A stretch of 64,000 nt of DNA from Pseudophaeomoniella oleicola (lineage: Eukaryota > Ascomycota > Eurotiomycetes > Phaeomoniellales > Phaeomoniellaceae), in NCBI GenBank assembly GCA_003868215.1, contig QWDQ01000029.1:124001-188000 (forward strand), written 5' to 3'. Shown in pieces: positions 30,280 through 42,600 of the stretch. Positions within the stretch are counted from its first letter, which is position 1; every line of letters starts with the position of its first letter. The notes under the pieces are model-generated. The model was not told the origin of the DNA, did not search any database, and was given only the letters and a program-made list of their open reading frames with translations. Both the position numbers and the translations under genes were made by a program.

Positions 30280-30955
30280 GCTTGCTTGGTGAGAGGATAG
30301 GCAGAGAGCGATATGCTGGTTGGTGGGGGTGGGGTTGTGTATTTTTATTCATGGCACGCTTGGTCGATCTGAAGGCTTTCAATGGTTTGGAACATATGAC
30401 GTTACCAAGCGCTACCAACTACGTCTTGATCATAAAACAAGAGATCCGGTAACACAATGGTCAGAGGTATGCGTAAGGAGGAATATACGTCGCCAGATCC
30501 AGGTTCAAGATATAACGGTCGTGAATCATATATACTATTCTAAGTACGGCCTGCAACATAGTTGTAAATCGCAGTGCGTCACAGCAAATATTGCCACGCT
30601 TTTCGACCAGCTGGACAATCGCTCATATTGAATGAGCATCGAGAAGCTGACGGTGCTGCTTTCGGGAACAGCACTAGAGATCGTAGAGGAATAGATCGAG
30701 GAGAATACGTCGCTAGTCACCACCTAACAATATTCGGCACGAGGTTGTACTAGAAAAAAAAACCGGCATAGAATTGCCTACCCGGAGCCCCAAGCCTAGG
30801 GTCCGATATGTCTGATGAAACGCCTGCTATTGATTGAGCATCGGACTCCGTTACCATCGGACACCTATCCAACTAGCCAGTGCTAGAGTTAGCCCCTGTC
30901 TATCTCAAAAATATAGCGAGGAGGGATAATCCGTAATGCCTAGACCATGCAGCTT
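30280..30955. other. Intergenic region
   Basis: Presumed promoter of the glyoxalase-like gene and 3' UTR of SPF30. No gene or ordered repeat is visible. Confidence 0.5.
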
Positions 30956-31939
30956 TCACTCCTCTTCGCCACCTTGCTGATAGATGTGCCGCGATCTAGT
31001 TGGATCTTTCCGCATCTGTTGGCCCGAGCCTGTAAAACCCACTGCGCAATTGTCAGCTCTGTATGCGAGATGTAGCTAGGTGACTGACCTCTTGCGTTAA
31101 CACCTTCGGGTGTACGAAACATGCTCTCTTTCTTTCCTGCTTTACCCATCTTACCCCTGGTGGCAAAATCTTGCCATTTGGCCTTACCAGCTTCAAGTTC
31201 CTTATTCGCCTTGACTTTTTTGGGAAGCTTTGCAGGCTTCGCTGGACCATCGCTAACCTTGCTTGGCTCTCTTCTTGCCTGACTTGCTAGTTCTGGATTG
31301 ACATTCGCTGCGGCAGATATCACATTTGGATTGGGTGGTGGCGGTGGTGCTGACATGCCTGGGGGACCATCAGCTTTGCGTTTCCGAGATTCGTCAAGGG
31401 GTCTGATGTCTTTATCCCGTAGAGTCTCGCTAGAGTTGTAACTCTTGAACGTGACAATATAGACCGGATTGCTGGAAGATCCCGTTATTGACGTAATCCT
31501 CGCTGGGTAGAACGACCCATCACCCGTCTTCCATCGCGCAAGAACGGTATCATTAACTTTGAAAGACACTGGCGCAGGCGCCGGCTCTTCGGGGGGAGGT
31601 GGCGGCGGTCGATATCCTGCCTGATACGCTGGATGGTTCTCTCGAGACCATTTCTCCTTTACCGGTGGCGGAGATGACCCTTTCGAGTGTACTGGAGCTG
31701 GCGCAGGCTTTAGTTCTGCAATTGCAGTTTCGGTGAGGGTTATGACTTCTTCAAGCTCTGTTTTCAGATTTTGCAGCTCCTGATTATCTGGATCTGCTTG
31801 TAAGCTCAGTTGCACCGTTTCCAGCTGCAAGACACATTAGCCCGAGTCCCTGGATATATGATGCATTTTCCGTCGGGTGCGTTACCTGCAACTTATACTC
31901 CTTCACTTCGGCCTCCAAGGCAGCTACTTCTCCACTCAT
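30956..31939 (-). CDS. SPF30: Tudor-domain splicing factor SPF30 (SMNDC1)
   Basis: Three exons (31886-31939, 31089-31824, 30956-31029) encode 287 residues. Exon 1 encodes the first 18 residues of the coiled-coil N-terminus (MSGEVAALEAEVKEYKLQ); a 61-nt intron follows. The Tudor domain at about residues 93-150 reads KVNDTVLARWKTGDGSFYPARI and VTFKSYNSSETLRDKDIRPL and would bind symmetric dimethyl-arginine on Sm proteins. The last exon was placed by the family ending: MFRTPEGVNAR is joined to GSGQQMRKDPTRSRHIYQ by a 59-nt intron (donor GTCAGT). SPF30 helps assemble the tri-snRNP into the spliceosome. Pro-rich segments flank the Tudor domain. Confidence 0.88.
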
Positions 31940-33436
31940 CTTGAACTGATGAGAATTTGGATCAGGAATTACTACAGGTCTTGGACAATAGAGCAGAGCC
32001 TCGGGGCTTTCAACACTGTTGATGATATGGCGAACTTAAGCAGGGCAGGCGTAGTAGATGTTCATCTATTCGAAGCACCAGCCTACGACATGAATATCAA
32101 AAGGGTTTAGCACAGACTCTTGGTTATCGTAGTCACGTGACTTCGCTTGGCGAGTCTCTTCTACTATGGTACCATGTTATTGCCTAAAAGAGAAATCCGT
32201 ATCTTCCATCGATCATGGTCGTACAAAGTTGACCACATCTTAGCTTCGATGGAACATAGCTCTGTATGGGATCTTCTATTGCATCTCCAGATTCAAAAAT
32301 TACTACTACGTACTACGTAGTACACATTCAAGCATTCCAATCTCCTCTAGTCCAGATCGGCACTGGAAGTTGAGACTTGATCGGGTTCCTGTTCTATGCG
32401 GTTCTGGCTCCCCGGACTTCGATCAGGGTCCATAAGGTTGATTTATAAGCGGATCTCTGACTGTGATAGCAGCGACACGTTGGTTGCACGCTTTGAGGAA
32501 CGCTTCGAGACACTGACTCCATTACAGACTTTCGCTGCTTTTGACCGAGCCTTTGACTTTTGCCAGTCATCTCTTCAATTTGCGGCAGCCTGTCTACTAC
32601 GTAGTATGACTGATTTCTTTGTTTTTTCTGGTGTCTCCTGTGTTCGATCGGTATCCCAGTATTCGCCTCAAGTTCTTTCAATTCAGTGGAGCTGTCCCAC
32701 CCCAGGCGAAGTGTTCTCCCATACAATCCAGTATTACAGGCGAGCAGGTTATCCTTCAGGCACGCCGATAGAGGATCGGTTACCCACTGCACCCACTACT
32801 CGACTAGCCTGAGAATTACTCACAGCGCCCATCCCGCGTGTGCTATCCCCCTAGAAAGAAAAAAAGACTCTGAATTGTGAGACTCGGGGGGATTTCTCAC
32901 TAGTAGACCGACAGGTGGTCCGACCATCCTGCCTAAGAATTTCTTGTGATTTGCGTCATCTTCACTTTCTTCCATCACATTATTTCGAGCATTGGATATC
33001 AAGAGCCGTCCTTCCTTAATCGAGGCACAGTTCCGGTCGGTGCTACACTCATCTGTTTATTGTAAGCAACGACTATTTCAACCTGGTGGCGTTGATTCTG
33101 ACCGCTTCCAGCCGCAACCCCGCCCTTACCTGAGTCTCATCATCTCCCCTTACCAACGCCCATCAAATTCCCACCCTCACAATTGTCTCGACCGCGTCCA
33201 ATTCTCTACAAACAACAATCGCTATCCGCGGTCACTCCAGTGGGCGGCTAATCTTCATCCTTTAGATGGGCAGCTTCAAATCGCCATCGCTGCCCTAGAT
33301 CTACTTGAGAATAGCGTTTCCGTGAGGACCGCATTTCGGAATTGGCTTACATAGCTACCTGTCCTGCAACAGGGTTGATTTCAACAAGATCATCAGCTAG
33401 ACGCCAACTGTTAAACCTCAATCGAAGAGTACAGCA
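31940..33436. promoter_or_regulatory. Divergent promoter region of SPF30 and the AP-1 gene
   Basis: About 1.5 kb between divergent starts. It contains two TACTACGTAGTA-type palindromes (32304-32323 and 32596-32607) and, from about 33000 to 33436, a C/T-rich stretch likely to be the AP-1 leader. A 138-codon frame at 32396-32812 and its antisense partner are not convincing. Confidence 0.5.
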
Positions 33437-35366
33437 ATGTCGCGACCCAATTCACAGTATTACTTATCTCCAGACCAACAAGATCTTTTGATGACTGCCC
33501 TCAATTCCAATTCAGCACCTCGTTCACAATCTACGAAAGCATCCTCCTCCTCGCACACCACTCAGAACTCTGATAGCATGGCAAATACATCGACGGGGTT
33601 ATATCAGTCCCCGCTTGAAGAGACGCCGCCTTCCGGACAAATGGGATACGTCGACGAGAGTCCCTATCTCGATTTCGATGGAGAGTTCGATGACAGTTAC
33701 AACTTCGATCTGACTGGCCCTCAGATGATTGGAGACCTTCCTCATGCTACTCACTCTAATTCCGGATCGAGTGGAGATAGCACAGATGACTTACACGACA
33801 AACGCAAGAGCCTAGATGGAAAAGATGATGATGATGAGGGCGGTGGTAAGCGACGGGAAGGAGAAGACAAAACCGCCACAGCGAAGAAACCTGGACGAAA
33901 ACCGTTGACATCGGAGCCGACTTCTGTAAGTCCCTAAGCTTCCCAGGTGTTTGGGGAGATATTAATTGTTTTAGAAACGTAAAGCACAAAATCGTGCTGC
34001 TCAACGAGCGTTCCGTGACAGAAAAGAGAAACACTTGAAAGATCTTGAAACAAAGGTGGTTGACTTGGAGAAAGAATCCGAGGCTACAAATCACGAGAAC
34101 GGTCTGCTTCGTGCGCAAGTTGATCGACTACAAGTTGAACTCAAGGAGTATCGAAAAAGGCTATCCTGGGCAAGCAACAGCGGTCCTGTCAGGACATCCA
34201 ATTCTCCCAGTCATACAAACAACTCCAGCACACAAAACAAAAGCGTTGGGAAGGGCAACAATTTTCAGTTTGAATTTCCTCGCTTTGGTGACCTTCCGTC
34301 GAATATCACGAATACGGGCAGCATCGCTCCCAAATTCGGTCAAAGTAGCGTGCCTAATCGCTCAACGAGTCTTCCTAGCGCCTCTTCTCAATCTCCAAAA
34401 GCCAATGGCGTAAATGGTGCCCGCCCTGAGAGCACTACGTCTAGCTATGGCTCTACAGGCAATTCCCCTCAGGCCCTCCAGAAGGCTTCGCCTGCAGGTC
34501 AACAGGGGCCACAGGACAAGTCTACTGGCTACAACAATTTTGACGGCCTTTTCAGTCCTTCCATTCTTGCAGCGAGTCGTAACTACGAGCACTTTCCTCA
34601 AGCCGGTGCTGGTATGGGGGGAAAGCCTCGATCAAGTACTGATAGCCAAGTGCCTGCTCTCTACAATCAGTCCAGTGCTTCTAATACAGACTCTCCCGGG
34701 TCTTCGGAGTCTCAACGAGGTGCAGCATCCTCTAATGGGACATCACCAGAGCCAAGCTTGACTTCTCCTGCTACTTCGAAACCTAATGATTTTGGACTCA
34801 GTACTATCAACGAAGGCGACCAGAATTGGTCTAATCAGGCATTTAGTACTGATCTTCAAACTGGCCATGATTTCAATTGGTTCGTCCAACAAAACGGCGG
34901 CTCTTTTGATCCAGTCCTCTTTGGAGATTATCGGGATCCTCAAGAAGCAGTCATTCAGCAGGATTTCGGGTCGTTCTTCGATGACGCATTCCCTCTTCCT
35001 GATCTAGGTAGTCCGTTGCATAACTTCAATGAGGCTACCAACCCCTCGGTACCGCCCAAGACGAATCTCATGAAACAGGTCGACGCCGTTCAGAATGGTG
35101 AAGACATGGTTCCTCAGGGAGATCAGGAACAGCGATCGAAGATGCTGACATGTAACAAGATATGGTATGTACTTGGTCACCAGCTGCGTTTGGCTGCCGC
35201 TAATCTGCTCTATAGGGATCGCCTTCAGTCTATGGAGAAGTTCAGGAACGGAGAGATCGACGTGGACAATCTATGTAGCGAATTGCGGGCCAAGGCTCGT
35301 TGTTCGGAAGGGGGTGCGGTGGTCGAGAAGAAAGACGTTGATAGGATCCTTGGGACAGCGCAGTGA
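33437..35366 (+). CDS. AP1: AP-1/YAP1-like bZIP oxidative-stress regulator
   Basis: Three exons (33437-33925, 33975-35164, 35216-35366) encode 609 residues. The first intron joins EPTS to KRKAQNRAAQRAFRDRK, the basic region with the Yap-type QNRAAQRAFR core; a leucine zipper follows. A long Ser/Asn/Gln-rich middle contains FDGLFSPSILAASR and VLFGDYRDPQ, conserved in Pezizomycotina AP-1. The C-terminal Cys-rich domain has three Cys (residues about 556, 580, 589) in CNKIWDRLQ, LCSEL and RCSEG and overlaps the nuclear export signal; oxidation traps the protein in the nucleus. The second intron (51 nt) lies just after CNKIW. At the place where orthologues carry the N-terminal Cys (CGTSPEP) this protein has NGTSPEP. 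Targets would be thioredoxin, glutathione and catalase genes. Confidence 0.92.
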
Positions 35367-36260
35367 TTGATTTCATTGATTGACGGCCAGATATGTTATG
35401 CATTGTACGAGTGTTCGGGACATCTTTTGAACGGGTTCCTTGTGGCTTGCCGATACCCATTGAGCAAGAGAAAACGGCTACCATCGTATAGGAAAGGAAT
35501 GGAAAGGGAGCTCCCATGTGGCGTTTAGGTTAGGACGTACTTTTTTGCAAGCTATAGGTGGTATGAGATCTATCTAGCTATGTACCGACTGGTAACAAGT
35601 GTCAAATGGCCTTTAACATCCTTTCGTGAAAAGAGAGGGGGACATGGTAGAGCGATTTGGTCTCTCTGTCTCGGAGCTGCTCTGCTCAGACAGCGCTACC
35701 CCTGCAACCCTTGGGGTATGTTCTTTGTAGTTCGTGATGCTTTAATTTCTACACACCTTACACACCTATGTACATAGCTATGATTTTCCGCTGACGCTCA
35801 TCTGTAGGGATCAGCGAATAATAGAGAACTGAACCATTTGTTAATGATGATGGTTGGGATGGTAATGGTGATAGGGGGTGATCTGAATGGTTTTCTTTTG
35901 GAGATTGTGGCATGTCGCCTTTCCCGTAGTCTTGTCTGGCCTGGTCGTCGTTAAGTTTACCTAAGGTACAATAATAAGTTACAATCACCTCCAATTTTTG
36001 ACCAAACGGTTTACTCTCTTGTGTCACCTTTGCACTGCACTGCAACTGCACTTACCCTTCTCATATTCACTATCATATCAAACGCTTCCTTCCTTCCTCT
36101 CTCTCTGTCTTCCTCTCAGAAGTGGTTACCTCAAACTAACCCTCACCTGATTGTTGATTCATTTGTTGAGCGCATCCTTTTCCAGCGATTTCGCCAACTT
36201 CGCTATCGACGGTTCACAAGCTCCTTTGCACACCACACTTCGAAACATTTTACTTCCCTA
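35367..36260. promoter_or_regulatory. Intergenic region with CT-rich leader
   Basis: 3' UTR of the AP-1 gene, then promoter and pyrimidine-rich leader (about 36030-36260) of the DUF2433 gene. A TACCTAAGGTA motif lies near 35959. No gene is seen. Confidence 0.5.
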
Positions 36261-38596
36261 ATGGCTTCTGTGCGTTCAACCCGTCTCTTACCTCTTGCTT
36301 CAGCTCCCCTTTTCTCTCCTGCCCTTCCAAATCTTTCAAGTTCCCTTCAAAAACCATCGCCGCAGATGAATTCCACGCTGACATCTCGTCGTTTTCAGCC
36401 GAGACCCCAGTACAACAACCAAGGCTATCTACCAAACGGCGCAAACTCTGGTCCTGTTCCTGGAGCATCTGCGCTTCTTCCTAATCAAGGTCGCGTCATT
36501 CAACAAGGACCGGTGCGAGTATTGTGCATTGCTGATGTGCGAGGTACGTTGTGAACTGTGCGCATATTGACATCGGCCGAAGACTGAATCAGGATCATAC
36601 AGGCAATCTCCGCTCTCTGAACGACCTAGCAAGACAAGCCAAAGCCGACTATGTTATTCATACTGGCGACTTTGGCTTCTATGATGAAACATCCCTAGAG
36701 CGCATCGCGGAAAAGTGAGCAACATGAAGACCTCCTGTTCTTAACAAAGCCTAACCTGTGGTGTTTAGAACTCTTAAACATGTCGCGCAGTATTCACCTC
36801 TCCTCAGCGACGGCGTCAAGCGTCAGATTTCTCAAGCACCTTCGAATTCAGGACTGAAGCAACGCTTCTCACCCAGTGATCTCCCCCTCTCAGAGCTACC
36901 ACAATTCCTGAGCAAACAATTCAAGCTCGAAGTTCCTGTTTACACTGTATGGGGAGCATGTGAGGATGTTAGGGTTCTTGAGAAGTTCAGATCTGGTGAA
37001 TACAAGGTCGACAACCTTCACATAATCGATGAAGCAAACTCTCGGCTGCTTGATGTCGGCGGAGTCAAGCTTCGATTGCTCGGCTTGGGTGGTGCTGTCG
37101 TCATGCACAAGCTTTTCGACAATGGTGAAGGCAAGACAACAATCGCCGGCGGTCAGGGCACAATGTGGACGACGCTGTTGCAGATGGGAGAGCTTGTTGA
37201 CACAGCTAACCGTGTTTATGACCCAACCGAAACTCGCGTTTTTGTGACGCATGCCTCACCTGCCCGCGAAGGAATGCTCAATCAACTCTCGGTCACGCTT
37301 AAGGCCGACTTCTCGATATCGGCGGGGCTACATTTCCGATATGGAAGTTCTTACAACGAATTCAGCGTCAATCCAACGCTTGACCACTACCGTGGCAAGT
37401 TGGCGGCATCAAAGGCTTCATTCAATGACGTTTGGGACACTGTTAAGGGTGAAGTGGAGAACGCGATCACACAGAATGAGGCTCAGAAGAGACTTCTTGA
37501 CAACGCGTTAGATATTGTCGACAAAATGCCGACTGTCGCCAATGGTGGGAACCCATTCGGTGGTCCTGTTGCTGGCAATGAGGCCGGAGGTCAGGTTGAC
37601 GAGAGTGCCTTCAAGAACATGTGGAACTTCAACTTAGCAGATGCAGCATTCGGATACCTGGTCTTAGAAATCGACGGTGGCAGGATCGGTACCGAGATGC
37701 GCGCTCAAGGTTTCAACTTTGCTCATCGTAGTGGCAAGAATGCACCATTACAGACAGGGCCTCAGACGGCTCCTTCCGTTCAACAGACACAAGCCGCTCC
37801 TCCTACTGGCCCAGCACAACGCCCCAGCCCATCTGGATCGCAGCCTTCGCAAACTGCCCCATCGCCTGCACCTCAAGCCGGCAAGCCACAGCCACAATCA
37901 GCCCCCAAAGCTGCTACACCTGCTACGACATCAGCTACCCAAGCCAAGCCATTGACACCTCAGCCATCTTCAGCTATCGTCAATGTCCCTGGTGCTGCAG
38001 AGAAGACTGCACCAGCAACAAATGGAACAATGGAGAAGACAGTTGATCCATCGAAGTCAACCGCGTCTCCAGGATTCGACCGTAACAAGCCATCCACTGC
38101 TTTGTACGTGTCGAATGTTGCTTCAGAGGAAGCTTGCAGAGATTTGTTCTCCGAAGATGAGAAGGCCAAGATCAAGAGCGTCACGCCACGAAAAGGACCC
38201 AAATTTACCAGCTACATTGTAGATTTTGGCTCCCTTGAAGAATCCAAGGCCGTCTTTGATCGTCAATCGGAACAGCGGAAAGGCGGCAAAGGTGGACCGA
38301 GTGTCAGATACTTCAACCCTGACTTCCGCGCCGGTGCAGGTACGTGGCAAGCAAGCAGCCGAGGGGGTGCATCCAGTACAGGTGGCCGTGGTGGCTTCCA
38401 AAGCGGCAGCGAGAGCGAGGGAGCTGGTCGCGGTGGACGAGGTGGCTTCCGTGGACGTGGACGGGGTCGGGGTGATGACCGTGGTGGCCGCGGTGGTCGA
38501 GGTGGCGGTCGTGGCAGCTTCCAAGGCAAACCAGCAGACGGCGCAGCGGACAGTCCAAAGCCAGCCGACAAGCCAGCAACCACCGGCGAATCATAA
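36261..38596 (+). CDS. DUF2433 metallophosphatase-like protein with RRM and RGG tail
   Basis: Three exons (36261-36543, 36603-36714, 36769-38596) encode 740 residues; both introns were fixed by frame (DVRG/NLRSL and AEK/TLKHV). The start at 36261 is the first ATG; ATG 36366 is a good alternative. Residues about 85-345 have the layout of a calcineurin-like phosphoesterase: VRVLCIADVRGN, YVIHTGDFGFYD, VYTVWGACEDVR and RVFVTHASP. Key metal-site positions differ from active enzymes (DxH is DVR, GNH[DE] is GACE), so catalysis is doubtful. A Pro/Gln/Ala-rich linker leads to an RRM-like domain at about residues 573-650 (STALYVSNVAS...SYIVDFGSLEE) and an RGG-rich tail at about 665-720. The combination suggests an RNA-binding protein; function unknown. 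Confidence 0.85.
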
Positions 38597-39619
38597 TTTC
38601 GATATTAGGCGAATGGGATATGGAAAAGTAGAAGAGCATCTGTTTTCGCATTAGCTCTGATCTTTGATCTTGCGAGTCTCTCGGGCGGTGCGGACTTCGG
38701 TCGGCGGAATGTCAACGGTGTCGAAGGGAGGCGTTTGGCACGTGACGCATGATGCAGGTACCAACTCCAGGCAGTTGAGCTTCCTGTTCATTTGTACCAC
38801 ACCTTCCTCTTCTTCTGATCGGTCACTTTCATGTATTTTACAAAAGACTTGCGATACAAAGATGCAAAGAGCCAAAAGCGAAAAGGAGTTAGTAATAAGG
38901 AGAACACTATTGAAAAGCGAGCTGGGAACCTGTATGTACGTGTATGGAAGACAGGTTTGTAGGGAGGTAGCCGATGATAGCTTCGAAAGGATTTCTTATT
39001 AGCAATGAACCACGGCGTCGCATACTTTCTAGCTGCCGAACATAGGCCAGCACCTTTCTTGCCTTGTAGCAAAGACAAGATCTGCAAGTACTCATTGTCC
39101 ACCTCAGACGCCTAGGTAATAATTACTCAGGAACACAATACATCTCGACGTTAGAGAGTGATTACTGTGGTAAGCATCTACTACGTATCATTGTCTGGTA
39201 CCTTTCCCCACATCGTCGATCTACCCAACGCGGCAAGCTCCAACCCGGATGCCGATGATGACGCTTTAGGTTCCCCGACTGCGACAGCTCGAATGCGTTG
39301 TGAACAGGCATAACTTACACAGAACATCACACTTTCACGCGACTTACATCAATGTCCCATAGGCACGTCGTTCATTCAGCAAAATCTCTGAATTCTTCTC
39401 CTTCTTTTCATGAGAACCACAGTTCTCTTTCCGAGTGTTATTTCCGCCTCTGAAAGCTATATCCGTCTTCACTGACCACGTCCATGATCGCATCATCCGA
39501 CTAGCTTAGTATCATACCAACACCAACATTGACATTGCGACACCAGAGGGGCCTCAAAAGCCAGTGTTGGTCTAGAGCTAAAGCTTCTCGTCGACTCGTC
39601 AACGGCCTTCTCGTCCGTC
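38597..39619. other. Intergenic region
   Basis: 3' UTR of the DUF2433 gene and promoter of NCR1. Frames of 104-112 codons overlap on both strands near 38664-39102 without recognisable content. A TACTACGTA core lies at about 39180. Confidence 0.5.
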
Positions 39620-42600
39620 ATGCGGCTTACAACGTTATTAAACGTTGGTGCAGTCCTCGTCTCATCAGCATTCGCTGATCCCGCCACCACTCCGATCCAC
39701 GAACCAGGACGATGCGCCGTCAGAGGCCACTGTGGGAAGCAATCTTTCTTTGGCAAACAATTGCCTTGTCCAGATAACGATAAAGCTGAAGAGCCAACTT
39801 CCAGTCTACGGAAGAAGCTAGTTGACCTCTGTGGTCCAAAGTGGTCCGATGGGCCCGTTTGCTGCGAAGAAGATCAGGTCGATGCACTCGCTAGCAACCT
39901 AAAGATACCACAAAACATCATTGCATCATGTCCGGCCTGCAAAGAGAACTTTTTCAACACTTTTTGTTCTTTCACATGCTCCCCCGACCAAAGCTTGTTT
40001 GTCAACATCACAGAGATAGGGAAGTCTACCAGTGGTCAAACTGTTGTCACCGAGCTGAGCCAGCTGTGGTCCGAAGAATATTCTGAAGGGTTCTACGATA
40101 GCTGTAAGAACGTACAGAATGGCGCTTCCGGGGGAAAGGCAATGGATTTCATTGGAGGCGGCGCAAAGAATTACTCACAGTTCCTGAAGTTTCTGGGTGA
40201 CAAGAAAGCATTCGGATTGGGAAGTCCGTTCCAGATCGATTTCGAAACAGAGCCCGAAGGCGGTTATGAATCTGGTATGGAGGCTCTGACCGATACGCCC
40301 AAGGCTTGCAACGATGAAGATCCGGCTTTCAGATGTTCCTGCATTGATTGTCCGGCAACTTGCCCTAAACTACCAGAGATTAAGCAAGCGCAATACTGCC
40401 ATGTCGGTTTACTCCCCTGTCTTTCGTTCGCGATCATTCTGGTCTACTCCGTGTGTCTGCTTCTGTTGGTAACCGCAATCTCCGGACATGTTGCCTACCG
40501 CAGACACAAGCAAAGAAAGAGTGAACGTCTCCAGCTTCTACAGGATGCTACTCCAAGTGACGACGAGGATGAAGGTGATGTGGTCCATAATGCGGGCATG
40601 TTGGATCGACCACAAAGGAACTATTACCTCAACGCTGCACTGGACCGCATATTCAATAAGGTTGGAGGCTTTTCTGCTCGGTATCCATTGTTGACAATTG
40701 GAATCAACATTGTCGTCGTCGGTCTTCTGAGCTTAGGTTGGATTCGATTTGAGGTTGAGCGCGATCCTGTACGTCTTTGGGTCAGTCCCACGTCCGACGC
40801 TGCGAAAGAGAAGGCATTTTTTGACAACAGCTTTGGGCCGTTCTATAGAGCTGAAATGGCCTTTTTGGTCAATGACAGCACACCTGCTGGACCCAGCCCT
40901 GTCCTCAGCTACGATACTCTGTCTTGGTGGTTTGATGTCGAGAGTCGTATCAACCGCCTGAAATCCGGCGACTACGAACTAACGATTGATGACGTGTGCT
41001 TCAAACCTACCGGTACTGCCTGCGTTATCAACACAATAAGTGGCTATTTCCCAGATGGTTTCAGCGACGCGGACAGATCCACTTGGAAAGAACAAGTCAA
41101 ACACTGCGCGGAGCATCCAGGGAGTTTGGAATGTCTACCGCCTTTCCAGAATCCTCTACGTCCCGAAAGTATCCTCGGCGGCTTTAACGGTGCGGAAAAT
41201 GCCACAGAAGCTGAAGCATTGGTTGTGACGTGGGTGGTGAATAATCATGCCCAAGGCAGTGAAGGTGAAGCACGAGCTGCGGATTGGGAGAAGAGCTTCA
41301 GGGACCTGATGTTGTCAATACAAGGAGAAGCTCGCGATCGCGGCTTGAGGCTTTCTTTCAATACCGAACGGAGTCTGGAAGAAGAATTGAACAAGTCAAC
41401 AAATACTGATGCAAAGATCGTTGCCATTAGCTATGTCATTATGTTCGTCTACGCATCACTGGCTTTGGGATCAGGCGCTGTTACGTTCAAGTCCTTGCTC
41501 AACAATCCCGCCAATGCGTTGGTGCAGTCCAAGTTCACCCTTGGCGTTGTGGGAATACTCATTGTTCTGATGTCTGTGTCCGCCTCTGTCGGTCTGTTTT
41601 CGGCAGCTGGAGTCAAGGTCACTCTTATTATTGCGGAAGTCATACCCTTCCTTGTCCTGGCAGTTGGTGTTGACAATATTTTCCTCATTGTACATGAGTT
41701 CGAACGTGTCAACCTCAGTCATCCTGACGAAGAGATCGATGAGCGAGTTGCAAAAGCTCTAGGAAGAATGGGTCCTAGCATACTCTTATCAGCTTCGACC
41801 GAAACGATCGCCTTTGCCATTGGGGCAGCAGTCGATATGCCCGCTGTCAAGAATTTTGCTGCATATGCAGCCGGTGCTGTTTTCATCAACGCTGTTCTTC
41901 AAGTCACGATGTTCATTTCGATACTTGCACTGAATCAACGTCGTGTGGAGAGTTTGAGAGCAGATTGTTTCCCGTGCATAACTGTTTCAAGGGCCAATTC
42001 TGTTAGCATGCCCGGTGGTCAATTCTATGTAAATGATGACGAAGGCTCTATCCAGCGCTTTATCCGCAGAGTATATGCTCCGACACTACTGGGCAAGAAG
42101 GTGAAGACATTGATCATGGTTATCTTTGTTACCATATTTGCGGCAGCTTTGTCGCTGGTTCCGGAGGTCGACCTTGGCCTTGATCAGAGGATTGCAATTC
42201 CAGACGGTTCGTATCTTATTGATTACTTCAATGATCTTTATGACTATTTCGGAACTGGTCCTCCGGTTTACTTTGTCACTCGAGGCCTGAATACCACTCA
42301 ACGGGCTCATCAACAACAGTTATGTGGAGCGTTCTCAACTTGCGACGAATACTCGCTAGAATATATTATCAAACAGGAAGCCGCCCGACAGAATATCTCC
42401 TATGTCACTGGTGCCACGGCTAGTTGGATTGATGACTATTTCTACTGGCTGAACCCAAGCAGTGGATGCTGTCAAGAGGATGGCGAAGACTGCTTCGCAA
42501 ACCGTGATGACCCATGGAACATCACGCTCTATGGGATGCCTGAAGGTGAAGAGTTCATTCACTATCTCGAAAAATGGATTCAGGCACCCACTGACGAAAA

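Noticed and set aside
38123-38583. Minus-strand frames rich in Pro/Arg or Thr/Ala
   Set aside because: They are the complement of the RGG and linker coding DNA of the DUF2433 gene.
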